Source: an uncultured Prevotella sp. (GTDB lineage: Bacteria; Bacteroidota; Bacteroidia; Bacteroidales; Bacteroidaceae). Taken from it: a DNA stretch of 64,000 nucleotides. This document shows positions 1 through 8,311 of this stretch, piece by piece; positions within the stretch are counted from its first letter, which is position 1, and every line of letters starts with the position of its first letter. The notes beneath the pieces were generated by a model. That model ran no database searches, was not told the DNA's origin, and saw nothing but the letters and a program-made list of their open reading frames with translations. The stretch covers positions 1 to 64,000 of the forward strand of contig ONGP01000011.1 of assembly GCA_900317405.1 (NCBI GenBank), written 5' to 3'. Both the position numbers and the translations under genes were made by a program.

Positions 1-1
1 C

Positions 2-625
2 GCTGCTGCCGAGGGTGCTATCAAGATTGCTGAGATGGCTAACAAGGTTCGCCAGAAGCCTCTCCGCGTTATCCTGAACGGTCTTGGTAAGGACGCTGCT
101 CAGATTATCAGCCGTATCAACGGTTTCACATACGTACAGACCAAGTTTGATTACTTCACTGGCGACCTGAACGTTGTTAAGGAGGTTCCTTATGGCAACA
201 ATCCTAACCGTCTGAAGGTTAAGTGCTATGGTGCCGACGATGTTCGTGAGGGTGTAGCTATCCTGTGGAAGGAGAATGTAGACGTATCGATTACTGGTAA
301 CTCTACCAACCCAACCCGTTTCCAGCACCCAGTAGCTGGTACTTACAAGAAGGAGCGCGTACTCGCTGGTAAGCCTTACTTCTCAGTAGCTTCTGGTGGT
401 GGTACTGGTCGTACTCTGCACCCAGACAACATGGCAGCTGGTCCTGCTTCATACGGTATGACTGATACTCTGGGTCGTATGCACTCAGACGCTCAGTTTG
501 CAGGTTCTTCATCAGTACCTGCACACGTAGAGATGATGGGATTCCTGGGTATGGGTAACAACCCAATGGTTGGTGCTACTGTATCTGTAGCAGTTGCTAT
601 CGATCTGGCTATCAATAAGAAGTAA
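2..625 (+). CDS. GGGtGRT family protein (5' partial)
   Basis: The reading frame is open from the first bases of the window, so the true start lies upstream. An internal ATG at 35 is not a credible start because the frame continues before it. The motif SGGGTGRT that names the family is visible about halfway along the visible part. The C-terminal half is Gly/Ala-rich and ends in a hydrophobic stretch. The family is conserved in Bacteroidetes and some anaerobes, and I know of no established function. A strong hairpin terminator follows, so this is the last gene of its transcript. Confidence 0.85.
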   Translation, partial: AAAEGAIKIAEMANKVRQKPLRVILNGLGKDAAQIISRINGFTYVQTKFDYFTGDLNVVKEVPYGNNPNRLKVKCYGADDVREGVAILWKENVDVSITGNSTNPTRFQHPVAGTYKKERVLAGKPYFSVASGGGTGRTLHPDNMAAGPASYGMTDTLGRMHSDAQFAGSSSVPAHVEMMGFLGMGNNPMVGATVSVAVAIDLAINKK

Positions 626-649
626 TCACTTTTTCTTGATATAATAATT

Positions 650-686
650 AACCCTCGCCGTTTGGCGGGGGTTATTTCGTTTTTTA
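650..686 (+). terminator. Rho-independent terminator after the GGGtGRT gene
   Basis: A 10-bp stem (650-659 with 664-673, one G-T pair) closes a 4-nt loop and is followed by a T-rich tract ending near 686. It separates the plus-strand gene from the convergent minus-strand Dabb gene, whose stop codon lies inside the T tract. Confidence 0.85.
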
Positions 687-989
687 TATCTCAAAGTCGA
701 GACACGAGCGTTGCACTGTGTATGGCCTTACCTTGCCATTAGCCACAGCTACATGCTCAGGATGAACGGCATACCCCTTGAGTGCCTCCTCGCTCTCGAG
801 TGTGCTGTCGAGCATCACATCGGCATTCGACGAAGCCAGGCGACCATCAATGTGAACCTTAACATCAACGAGTCCGGGAACCTTGCCTACCAATCCCTCG
901 AGACCAGCCTTGATGCCAGCCTTTACTTTCTGCTTCTCTTCCTCAGAGAGTTCTGGATTAAGTGTCCAGAGAATAATGTGCTTAACCAT
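684..989 (-). CDS. Dabb (stress-responsive alpha-beta barrel) protein
   Basis: A 101-residue protein opening MVKHIILWTLNPELSEEE, which is the first strand and helix pattern of the Dabb family (PF07876, dimeric alpha-beta barrel). Length fits a single domain. It has no signal peptide and is probably cytoplasmic. Family members bind small ligands or act as minor enzymes, so no specific reaction can be assigned. It is a single-gene unit with its own promoter, divergent from ettA. Confidence 0.85.
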   Translation of the reverse strand: MVKHIILWTLNPELSEEEKQKVKAGIKAGLEGLVGKVPGLVDVKVHIDGRLASSNADVMLDSTLESEEALKGYAVHPEHVAVANGKVRPYTVQRSCLDFEI

Positions 990-1018
990 AACCTTAAAAT
1001 TATTAATTGATTATGTGG

Positions 1019-1049
1019 CAAAAATAAGCAAAATAATTTGTTTGGCAAA
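1019..1049 (-). promoter_or_regulatory. Promoter of the Dabb gene
   Basis: On the minus strand TATTTTTG (complement of 1019-1026) matches the Bacteroidetes -7 box TAnnTTTG. TTTG (complement of 1046-1049) lies 19 bp upstream as the -33 element. This is a complete two-part match. Confidence 0.7.
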
Positions 1050-1089
1050 GAAAATTTAGGAAAACAAGGCAGATTTCAAGGAAATTTAT

Positions 1090-1097
1090 TAAATTTG
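1090..1097 (+). promoter_or_regulatory. Promoter -7 box of ettA
   Basis: TAAATTTG matches TAnnTTTG and lies 29 bp before the ettA start codon. No clear TTTG is seen at the usual -33 distance. Confidence 0.6.
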
Positions 1098-1126
1098 CGC
1101 CAAATTTAAAATAATCAATAATCATT

Positions 1127-2824
1127 ATGGCAACAGTCGACGACAAGAAGGTAATCTTCTCGATGGTGGGGGTGAGCAAGACCATCCAACAGAATCAGAA
1201 ACAAGTGCTCAAAAACATCTACCTAAGCTTCTTCTATGGTGCTAAGATTGGTATCATCGGACTGAATGGTGCAGGTAAGTCAACACTGATGAAAATTATC
1301 GCCGGTCTGGATCAGCAGTATCAGGGCAACGTGGTGTGGAGCCCTGGTTACAGCGTGGGTTATCTGCCTCAGGACCCACCACTGAATGAGGAAAAGACGG
1401 TGAAGGAGAATGTGATGGAAGGAGTGCAGCACGTGTACGACGCACTGGCTGAATACGACGAGATAAACGTGAAATTCGGACTGCCTGAATACTACGAAGA
1501 TGCTGACAAGATGGACAAATTGATGCAGCGACAGGCTGAACTGCAGGATATCATCGATGCGACTGATGCGTGGAATATGGACTCGAAACTGGATCGCGCG
1601 ATGGCTGCACTCAACTGTCCTCCAGGCGATTGGAGCGTGAAGAACCTATCTGGTGGTGAGCGCAGACGTGTGGCACTTTGCCGACTGCTGCTACAGAAAC
1701 CTGATGTACTGCTACTCGACGAGCCTACCAACCATCTTGACGCTGAGTCTATCGACTGGTTGGAGCAGCATTTGCAGCAATACGAGGGTACGGTAATAGC
1801 CGTTACCCATGACCGTTACTTCCTGGACGATGTGGCTGAGTGGATATTGGAGTTGGATCGTGGTGAGGGTATCCCCTGGAAGGGTAACTACTCGAGCTGG
1901 CTTGAACAGAAATCACAGCGTTTGGCTCAGGAGGAGAAATCTGCATCAAAGCGAAGAAAGACTCTGGAGCGCGAGTTGGAGTGGGTACGTATGGCGCCCA
2001 AGGCCCGCCATGCCAAGGGTAAGGCTCGTTTGAACTCGTACGAGATGATGCTGAACGAGGAGCAGAAGCAGAAGGAAGAGAAGTTGGAAATCTTTATCCC
2101 TAACGGACCTCGCTTGGGTAATAAGGTGATCGAGGCTGAGCATGTGGCAAAGTCGTATCCGGAGAAGACACTGTTTACCGACCTGAACTTTAATCTGCCA
2201 CCAAACGGTATCGTGGGTGTGATTGGTCCTAACGGTGCAGGTAAGACTACGCTGTTCCGTCTGATTATGGGCTTGGAACAGGCTGATGCAGGACAGTTTG
2301 CCGTGGGCGAAACCGTAAAGCTTAGTTATGTAGACCAGCAACACAAGGATATCGATCCAGCTAAATCGGTTTACGAGGTGGTGAGCGGAGGCAATGAGAC
2401 AATCCGTATGGGTGGCAAGGACGTTAACGTACGTGCATACTTGTCGCGATTCAACTTTAGTGGTGCCGATCAGGAGAAGAAGTGCGGTGTTCTGTCGGGT
2501 GGTGAGCGAAATCGTCTGCATCTGGCTATTGCTCTGAAGCAAGAGGGAAATGTGCTGTTGCTCGACGAGCCTACCAACGATATCGACGTGAACACTCTGC
2601 GAGCACTCGAGGAAGGTCTTGAGGCTTTTGCGGGTTGTGCTGTTATCATCAGCCACGACCGCTGGTTCCTGGACCGTATCTGTACACATATTTTGGCCTT
2701 TGAGGGCGAGGGTAACGTGTTCTACTTCGAGGGTAACTACAGTGAGTATGAGAGCAACAAGGCTCAGCGCCTGGGCTTAGAGGAGCCAAAACGCGCACGC
2801 TATCGTAAACTGATGGAAGAATAA
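1127..2824 (+). CDS. ettA: Energy-dependent translational throttle protein EttA (ABC-F)
   Basis: A 565-residue soluble ABC-F ATPase with two nucleotide-binding domains and no membrane segment. The first Walker A, GLNGAGKST, is at residues 45-53, with LSGGE at 174-178 and DEPTNHLD at 198-205. The second Walker A, GPNGAGKTT, is near 367 and a second LSGGE near 455. The length (about 555-565) and N-terminal sequence fit EttA rather than Uup or antibiotic-resistance ABC-F proteins. EttA binds the ribosomal E site and couples entry into elongation to the energy state. uraA follows after 14 bp, probably co-transcribed. Confidence 0.93.
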   Translation: MATVDDKKVIFSMVGVSKTIQQNQKQVLKNIYLSFFYGAKIGIIGLNGAGKSTLMKIIAGLDQQYQGNVVWSPGYSVGYLPQDPPLNEEKTVKENVMEGVQHVYDALAEYDEINVKFGLPEYYEDADKMDKLMQRQAELQDIIDATDAWNMDSKLDRAMAALNCPPGDWSVKNLSGGERRRVALCRLLLQKPDVLLLDEPTNHLDAESIDWLEQHLQQYEGTVIAVTHDRYFLDDVAEWILELDRGEGIPWKGNYSSWLEQKSQRLAQEEKSASKRRKTLERELEWVRMAPKARHAKGKARLNSYEMMLNEEQKQKEEKLEIFIPNGPRLGNKVIEAEHVAKSYPEKTLFTDLNFNLPPNGIVGVIGPNGAGKTTLFRLIMGLEQADAGQFAVGETVKLSYVDQQHKDIDPAKSVYEVVSGGNETIRMGGKDVNVRAYLSRFNFSGADQEKKCGVLSGGERNRLHLAIALKQEGNVLLLDEPTNDIDVNTLRALEEGLEAFAGCAVIISHDRWFLDRICTHILAFEGEGNVFYFEGNYSEYESNKAQRLGLEEPKRARYRKLMEE

Positions 2825-2838
2825 AACTATATAATCAC

Positions 2839-4167
2839 ATGAATCAATTTGAAGAGAAAGAAGGCATCACTGATGCCAGAGAACTGGGTATGCCCAAGTA
2901 CATAATCCTGGGTGTACAACATTTGTTTGCTATGTTTGGTGCCACAGTGCTGGTGCCTGTGCTAACAGGTCTTTCTGTGTCGTCTACCTTGCTGTTTGCG
3001 GGAATCGGTACATTGGTATTCCATTGCGTAAGCAAGTTTAAGGTGCCCGCATTCCTGGGCTCGTCGTTTGCATTCCTGGGTGGCTATCTGTCGGTGAAGG
3101 CGCTGGGAGTAGAGCAGGGAATGAGCGAGACATTGGCCTTGGACTATGCTTGCATAGGTGTGCTCTTTGCCGGACTGTGTTATTTCGTGATGGCTGGACT
3201 CATCAAGTCGTTCGGTATCGAGAAGATGATGCGATTCTTCCCACCATTGGTTACTGGCCCAATGATTATCGCCATTGGTCTGGTGCTCTCGGGTAGCGCT
3301 ATCCAGAATTGTACCACCAACTGGACATTGGCCATCGTGGCGCTTGCAACGGTTATTATTGCCAGCGTGTGTGGTAAGGGAATCATCAGGATTATCCCAA
3401 TCCTGCTAGGTGTAGTGGTTAGTTATACGGTAGCTGTAGTGATGGGAGAGGTGGATTTCTCATCGCTGGGCGAGGCTGCCTGGATAGGTCTTCCATTCAG
3501 CAGAGAGCAGACCGTGCTGGCTGTTTTCGACAATATGGATAGCACCTTCCTGATTTCTACCATCATTGCTATCATGCCAATCGCTATTGCAACTATCATG
3601 GAGCATATCGGCGATATGTGCGCTATATCTTCTACTGTAGGTAAGGATTTCTTGAAGGAACCAGGTCTGCATCGTACACTGATGGGCGACGGACTGGCAA
3701 CAGCTATAGCATCGCTCTTTGGCGCGCCTGCTAATACAACATATGGCGAGAATACCGGAGTGTTGAACCTTACCAAGGTGTTCGATCCAGCTGTGATTCG
3801 TTTGGCAGCTTGCTTCGCAATCCTGCTGTCGTTCTGTCCTAAGTTTGCTTGTCTGATTGGTTTGATGCCTGCCGCTACAATTGGTGGTGTAAGCCTGATT
3901 CTTTACGGTATGATTTCGGCCGTGGGTGTGCGCAATCTGATAGAGGATAGCGTTGATTTCAACTCTTCGCGCAACGTGTTTGTGGCTGCTCTGATTCTGG
4001 TGATAGCTATCGGCGTGAAATATGGTGCCGACGACAATGTGAACATTGGTCCTATCCACTTCTCAGGTCTGGCTCTTTCGGCCATCGTTGGTGTTACGCT
4101 CAATGCCATCCTGCCAGGTAAGTTAGGCGTGAAGATAAAGAGTGTTCACGGAAAAGAAAAGAAATAA
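2839..4167 (+). CDS. uraA: Uracil/xanthine permease, NCS2 family (UraA-like)
   Basis: A 442-residue polytopic inner-membrane protein with many hydrophobic segments. NCS2 hallmarks are visible: a GSSFAFLGG stretch near residue 74, the substrate-site motif MEHIGD near 254, and NTTYGENTG near 300. These fit proton-coupled uracil uptake. It is probably transcribed with ettA and ends 7 bp from the convergent mnmE. No clear terminator was seen between the two. Uracil specificity is inferred from family resemblance; xanthine is possible. Confidence 0.88.
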   Translation: MNQFEEKEGITDARELGMPKYIILGVQHLFAMFGATVLVPVLTGLSVSSTLLFAGIGTLVFHCVSKFKVPAFLGSSFAFLGGYLSVKALGVEQGMSETLALDYACIGVLFAGLCYFVMAGLIKSFGIEKMMRFFPPLVTGPMIIAIGLVLSGSAIQNCTTNWTLAIVALATVIIASVCGKGIIRIIPILLGVVVSYTVAVVMGEVDFSSLGEAAWIGLPFSREQTVLAVFDNMDSTFLISTIIAIMPIAIATIMEHIGDMCAISSTVGKDFLKEPGLHRTLMGDGLATAIASLFGAPANTTYGENTGVLNLTKVFDPAVIRLAACFAILLSFCPKFACLIGLMPAATIGGVSLILYGMISAVGVRNLIEDSVDFNSSRNVFVAALILVIAIGVKYGADDNVNIGPIHFSGLALSAIVGVTLNAILPGKLGVKIKSVHGKEKK

Positions 4168-4174
4168 AACGAGA

Positions 4175-5518
4175 TTACTTGCCGATACAGAAGTTTTTAA
4201 AGATATTTCCTAAAACTTCGTTAGGGGTAATCTGACCACCTGTTATTTCGGCGAGAGTGTCAAGGGCTTGGCGGAGATCTTCACTGAGAAGGTCTCCGCT
4301 AAGTTGCATTTGGAGACCATCGATTACTCGCTGGATGCTATCGTGGGCACGAACCAATGCGTCGTAATGACGAGCATTTGTCACGATGATATCGTTCTCA
4401 GTAAGGGCTGGAATGTCGGCAGCCTCGTAGATGGCTTGCTCTAATTCATCGATACCTGTGCCAAACTTAGCGCTGATGGTGATAAATGGGAGTTTTAACG
4501 AATTGTAACTATTGTTATCAGCCTTGTCGGCTTTGTTTTTGATAACGATAAGTTTCTTATTTTCAGTACGTTGCAATACATCGTTAATTTCTTCGATTGA
4601 AGGCTCTGCGTCGATGAGCCAAAGCACGATGCGGGCCTTGTCGATAGCGGCGTAAGTGCGGGTGATACCTATCTGTTCTACCTCATCTTGTGTCTGGCGG
4701 ATGCCAGCTGTATCGATAAAACGGAAGGTGATACCGTTAATGTCGATGGTATCTTCGATAGTGTCGCGAGTGGTGCCGTGAATATCACTCACGATGGCTC
4801 TATCGTCTTTGAGCAGACGATTAAGCAGGGTGGATTTACCTACGTTGGTCTTACCCACAATGGCCACAGGGATGCCTTGCTTTAATGCTTGGCCAGTTTG
4901 GAAAGAGTAGGCCAGGCGGTTGACGTGGTTGTCAATAGTTTTTGCCAGCTCAAGCAGCTCGCTGCGATCGGCAAACTCCAGATCTTCGTGATCGGAGAAG
5001 TCGAGCTCTAGTTCTAGTAGAGACGTGAGCTTGAGCAACTGTTCGCGAAGCTGTGCAAGCTTAGATGAGAAATGTCCTCTAAGCTGGCTCATCGCAATCT
5101 GGTGTGTAGCTTGATTGGTTGAAGCTATCAGGTCGGCCACAGCTTCGGCTTGACTCAGGTCCATCTTACCATTCAGGTAAGCACGCTGGGTAAATTCGCC
5201 AGGACCAGCCTGTCGACAACCATTTGCTATCAGCAGAGCCAGTACCTTGTTCAGTATATAACGCGATCCGTGACACGAAATCTCTGCAGATTCCTCGCCC
5301 GTGTAAGAGTGGGGGGCGCGGAACACACTTACCAATACCTCATCTACCACCTCGGTGCCGTCCTTAATTTTTCCATAGTGTATAGTGTAGGGCTGGGCGT
5401 TAGAGATATCTTTGGTAAATACGTGAGAAAGAATCTCAAGCGACTTTGGGCCTGAGATTCTTATAATTCCTATTGCGCCACCTGTTGCTGTGGCGAGAGC
5501 ACAGATCGTTTCGTTCAT
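4175..5518 (-). CDS. mnmE: tRNA modification GTPase MnmE
   Basis: A 447-residue protein. The N-terminal tetrahydrofolate-binding domain is followed by a helical region and an inserted G domain with P-loop GKTNVGKST near residue 225, then switch DTAGIR. The C-terminus is FCIGK, the catalytic Cys motif of the family. With MnmG it installs carboxymethylaminomethyl groups on U34 of certain tRNAs. It is the last gene of a minus-strand run and its start directly abuts the stop of the nucleoside phosphorylase gene, indicating co-transcription. Confidence 0.96.
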   Translation of the reverse strand: MNETICALATATGGAIGIIRISGPKSLEILSHVFTKDISNAQPYTIHYGKIKDGTEVVDEVLVSVFRAPHSYTGEESAEISCHGSRYILNKVLALLIANGCRQAGPGEFTQRAYLNGKMDLSQAEAVADLIASTNQATHQIAMSQLRGHFSSKLAQLREQLLKLTSLLELELDFSDHEDLEFADRSELLELAKTIDNHVNRLAYSFQTGQALKQGIPVAIVGKTNVGKSTLLNRLLKDDRAIVSDIHGTTRDTIEDTIDINGITFRFIDTAGIRQTQDEVEQIGITRTYAAIDKARIVLWLIDAEPSIEEINDVLQRTENKKLIVIKNKADKADNNSYNSLKLPFITISAKFGTGIDELEQAIYEAADIPALTENDIIVTNARHYDALVRAHDSIQRVIDGLQMQLSGDLLSEDLRQALDTLAEITGGQITPNEVLGNIFKNFCIGK

Positions 5519-6391
5519 TTAGATGCGGTCGAGTACTTTTTCGATAAGTGTGTCGATAGAGTTCTTATACTCTGTGTTCATTTTCTGGGCATAACGGTTG
5601 GCGATGACCATACAGCAGGTCATAGCACGATGACCAAGCAGAGAAGCCATACCTGCAAGGGCAGACGATTCCATCTCGAAGTTGCAGATCTTTAAGCCCT
5701 CATACTCAAAACTCTCAATCTTCTCGTTCTGCTTAGGATCCTCGATGTCGGCACGTAGCACACGGCCCTGTGGACCATAGAATCCACCACACGAAATGGT
5801 ATAGCCAAGAACCATATCGTCCTTAGCAATGCGGTCGATAAGCTCTGCATCAGCTACTGACACGTATGGAGCACCCTTGATTGGATTCCAATTCATATGC
5901 TTCTTGAAGGCCTCTTCGAGCTTAAGGTCGCAAACCTCATTGCGGCCAGCATAGTAGTTAAGCAATCCGTCGAAACCAATGCTCTTAACGCTGGCAACAA
6001 AACATCCAGTAGGAGTGTTAGGCTGAAGTCCGCCACAGGTTCCGATACGAACCATAGTGAGTGTGCGATGCTCGGCCTTCTCTTCACGGGTGTTATAATC
6101 GATATTTGCAAGAGTGTCGAGCTCATTGGCTACGATATCGATATTGTCGCAACCTATTCCATGACTCTGACAAGTGATGCGCTTGCCCTTATACATACCT
6201 GTGATGGTGTGGAACTCGCGGCTGGAAACCTCGCACTCCTTAGAGTCGAAGTGGGCTGCAACTGTGTCTACTCGGGCTGGATCGCCTACCAGCACCACCT
6301 TATCAGCCAGCTGTTCTGGCTTAAGATGCAGATGGAAACAAGAACCATCGGCATTGATAATCAATTCTGATTCTGGAAAATTCTTCTTCAT
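5519..6391 (-). CDS. Nucleoside phosphorylase (uridine phosphorylase-like)
   Basis: A 290-residue cytosolic enzyme of the PNP/UDP phosphorylase superfamily. The phosphate-binding start VVLVGDPARV is near residue 32. VRIGTCGGLQ lies in the middle and the substrate loop FEMESSALAG near 240. These indicate phosphorolysis of a nucleoside to a base and (deoxy)ribose-1-phosphate. The pattern is closest to the uridine phosphorylase branch, but substrate cannot be fixed from sequence. It lies between the PD40 protein gene and mnmE in a tight operon. Confidence 0.85.
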   Translation of the reverse strand: MKKNFPESELIINADGSCFHLHLKPEQLADKVVLVGDPARVDTVAAHFDSKECEVSSREFHTITGMYKGKRITCQSHGIGCDNIDIVANELDTLANIDYNTREEKAEHRTLTMVRIGTCGGLQPNTPTGCFVASVKSIGFDGLLNYYAGRNEVCDLKLEEAFKKHMNWNPIKGAPYVSVADAELIDRIAKDDMVLGYTISCGGFYGPQGRVLRADIEDPKQNEKIESFEYEGLKICNFEMESSALAGMASLLGHRAMTCCMVIANRYAQKMNTEYKNSIDTLIEKVLDRI

Positions 6392-6403
6392 AGACTGATT
6401 GTA

Positions 6404-7537
6404 TTATTGTTTTTTACTATTTATTTCTGCATTACGTGTAGCCTTATCCAACTGCTTAACGTTGGCATAAAGCTGGATGGCGTCTTCTTCTAGTTTCAGT
6501 ATCTCGCTCTTCATCTGACGTCTCTCGTTGGCGTTGGCCTGATGATATTTCTGGCGCAACAGCTCTAAGCGCGAGTTTACGATGTCGAGTGAGTTCTGTT
6601 CCTTTAACAGCTTCTGATATAGCGACATAGCTTCCTTAGAGTGGTACTCTACAGCTGATGCTGCATCGCCTGTGCTAACCAATTGTCCAGGAACATCGAT
6701 AGGTGAATACTTTGACTTTATTCTGTCGAGTGCAGCTTTCCTTTCGGCTCCATTTCCCCAGGTATCAGCGATACTGGTGATATCAGCAAAGCCACGAATC
6801 TGCTCATCGGTATATTTTGCTGCATCGTAAGTCTTGCGAGTTTCTTGAGGAATGAAAATGTAGATACATACCTTGCCCTCAGGCTGGCGACGGTCGCTTA
6901 CAAAGTAACCTATGCGGTTGGCCTCGTCGATAGCGTACATATAGTCGTTGGCCTCAGAGTTGAAAGGCATGCCGATATTCTCGGGTTTCAGAAAACTACC
7001 ACTACGCGAGTCGTAGCGAGTCATAAAGATGTCGTACCCACCAATACTCTCTTCGCCTTTGCCGGCAAAGTAGAATGTTACTCCATCAGTAAGCATGAAG
7101 GGGTAGGAGGCTTCGTCGATACCTTCGCTGATGCCTTCCAGACGTTGCGGACGGCTCCACTCGTTGCCCAGTTTGTCGGCAGTATAGAGTTGAAGCTGAT
7201 GGCCGTCAGGCTGACTGAAGTAAACCTTGTTACCCATCTCGTTCAAGTAGAGGATACCATTCTGATTATTACGATAGAATGAACCTGTGGTCATCAGTTT
7301 GCCAGATTCAGCCGACATACGGATTGAAGCAAGGAACTGATCCTTGCTGGTTACGATACTATCTATGATAACTATCTGCTGGGTCATCTCGCGCATATTC
7401 GTGATGCGCGAATCCTCCTGTGGTTCTTCAACTACAGGAACGGGTTTTGGTCGTGTTATGCGTTTACGCTTTTGTGCTGCCATCGGCATCGACAGCAGTA
7501 CGGCCATAGTGAGTATCGTAATCTTCCTTAGGTTCAT
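6404..7537 (-). CDS. Exported PD40/WD40-like beta-propeller protein
   Basis: A 377-residue protein with an N-terminal signal peptide (KITILTMAVLLSMPMAAQ) followed by a basic, Pro-rich linker. The middle (about 90-230) holds PD40-type propeller repeats with the pattern YPFMLTDGVTFYFAGKGEESIGGYDIFMTRY broken here into its parts: a SYPF turn, a FAGKG turn and a GGYDIF turn. The C-terminal third is helical with coiled-coil character. Related Bacteroidetes proteins are periplasmic or outer-membrane associated, some with OmpA domains, which this one lacks. Function unknown. The gene is 3 bp from its upstream neighbour. Confidence 0.7.
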   Translation of the reverse strand: MNLRKITILTMAVLLSMPMAAQKRKRITRPKPVPVVEEPQEDSRITNMREMTQQIVIIDSIVTSKDQFLASIRMSAESGKLMTTGSFYRNNQNGILYLNEMGNKVYFSQPDGHQLQLYTADKLGNEWSRPQRLEGISEGIDEASYPFMLTDGVTFYFAGKGEESIGGYDIFMTRYDSRSGSFLKPENIGMPFNSEANDYMYAIDEANRIGYFVSDRRQPEGKVCIYIFIPQETRKTYDAAKYTDEQIRGFADITSIADTWGNGAERKAALDRIKSKYSPIDVPGQLVSTGDAASAVEYHSKEAMSLYQKLLKEQNSLDIVNSRLELLRQKYHQANANERRQMKSEILKLEEDAIQLYANVKQLDKATRNAEINSKKQ

Positions 7538-7540
7538 ATA

Positions 7541-8311
7541 TTATTCTTCTATCAGTTTGTTGTCTGAATTAAGCGCATTCCACATGCTGTATCGTGCCTC
7601 AGGGTTCATCCGCTCGATGGCATCATAGATTTGCTTTATCTCTGCACGATGCGAGTTGGTTTCGTAAGGACATAGTTTCTGTTGTTTCTGATATCCCTGC
7701 AACTCGGCATAGGTCTTGATGTCCTTCTCCTCGATCATGCATAGCGGACGGATGATGGATAGTGGCATTTTTCGCATCTTGAGTAGTGCCGGCATCGTGT
7801 CAAAGCGCCCCTGAAATGTGAGATTCATCAGTGCTGTATGCAACAGGTCGTCTTGGTGATGGCCCAGGGCTATCTTATTGCAGCCCAGTTCTTGTGCCAG
7901 GTTGAACATCTGCTTGCGCCTGTTCCATGAGCAGAGAAAACACGGAGTTTTCTGCTTGTGTAGTCGGGCGGCATCTCCCTCGCTATTGTTGTCAACCTCA
8001 AAACTCGTTGTCATCACGTGGAGTTTTACTCCCAGATCGTCGCAGAACTTCTGCAGATAAGAGGTGTCGGTCTCGTAGTGGATGTTGACCATCCTTACGT
8101 GTAGTGCTTCTACCTCGAATCGTGGATGCTGTATGCGCGAGCGCTTGGCCAGCAACTCCAGCAAGCAGAGCGAATCCTTGCCGCCTGATAATCCCACGAG
8201 TATGCGGTCATCATCCTCTATAAGATGATAAGTAGCCATCGCCTTGACAAATCGTTCGTTCAAACGGTGCCACAGGCGACGGCTCTCTTTATCTTGATTA
8301 AGCTTCTCCAC
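7541..8311 (-). CDS. ttcA: TtcA-type PP-loop ATP pyrophosphatase (tRNA 2-thiolation)
   Basis: A 256-residue protein with PP-loop SGGKDS near residues 42-47, a CFLC pair near 124-127, and a third Cys in KLCPYE near 213. This arrangement is typical of TtcA/TtuA-like enzymes that hold an Fe-S cluster and thiolate tRNA (C32 in E. coli TtcA). At 256 residues it is shorter than E. coli TtcA, so orthology is probable rather than certain. Its start overlaps the end of the NfnSL gene by 14 bp. Confidence 0.78.
   Translation of the reverse strand: MEKLNQDKESRRLWHRLNERFVKAMATYHLIEDDDRILVGLSGGKDSLCLLELLAKRSRIQHPRFEVEALHVRMVNIHYETDTSYLQKFCDDLGVKLHVMTTSFEVDNNSEGDAARLHKQKTPCFLCSWNRRKQMFNLAQELGCNKIALGHHQDDLLHTALMNLTFQGRFDTMPALLKMRKMPLSIIRPLCMIEEKDIKTYAELQGYQKQQKLCPYETNSHRAEIKQIYDAIERMNPEARYSMWNALNSDNKLIEE

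Noticed and set aside
1946-2689. Long minus-strand ORF opposite ettA
   Set aside because: It lies wholly inside ettA, has low-complexity Leu/His/Gln content and no family likeness.
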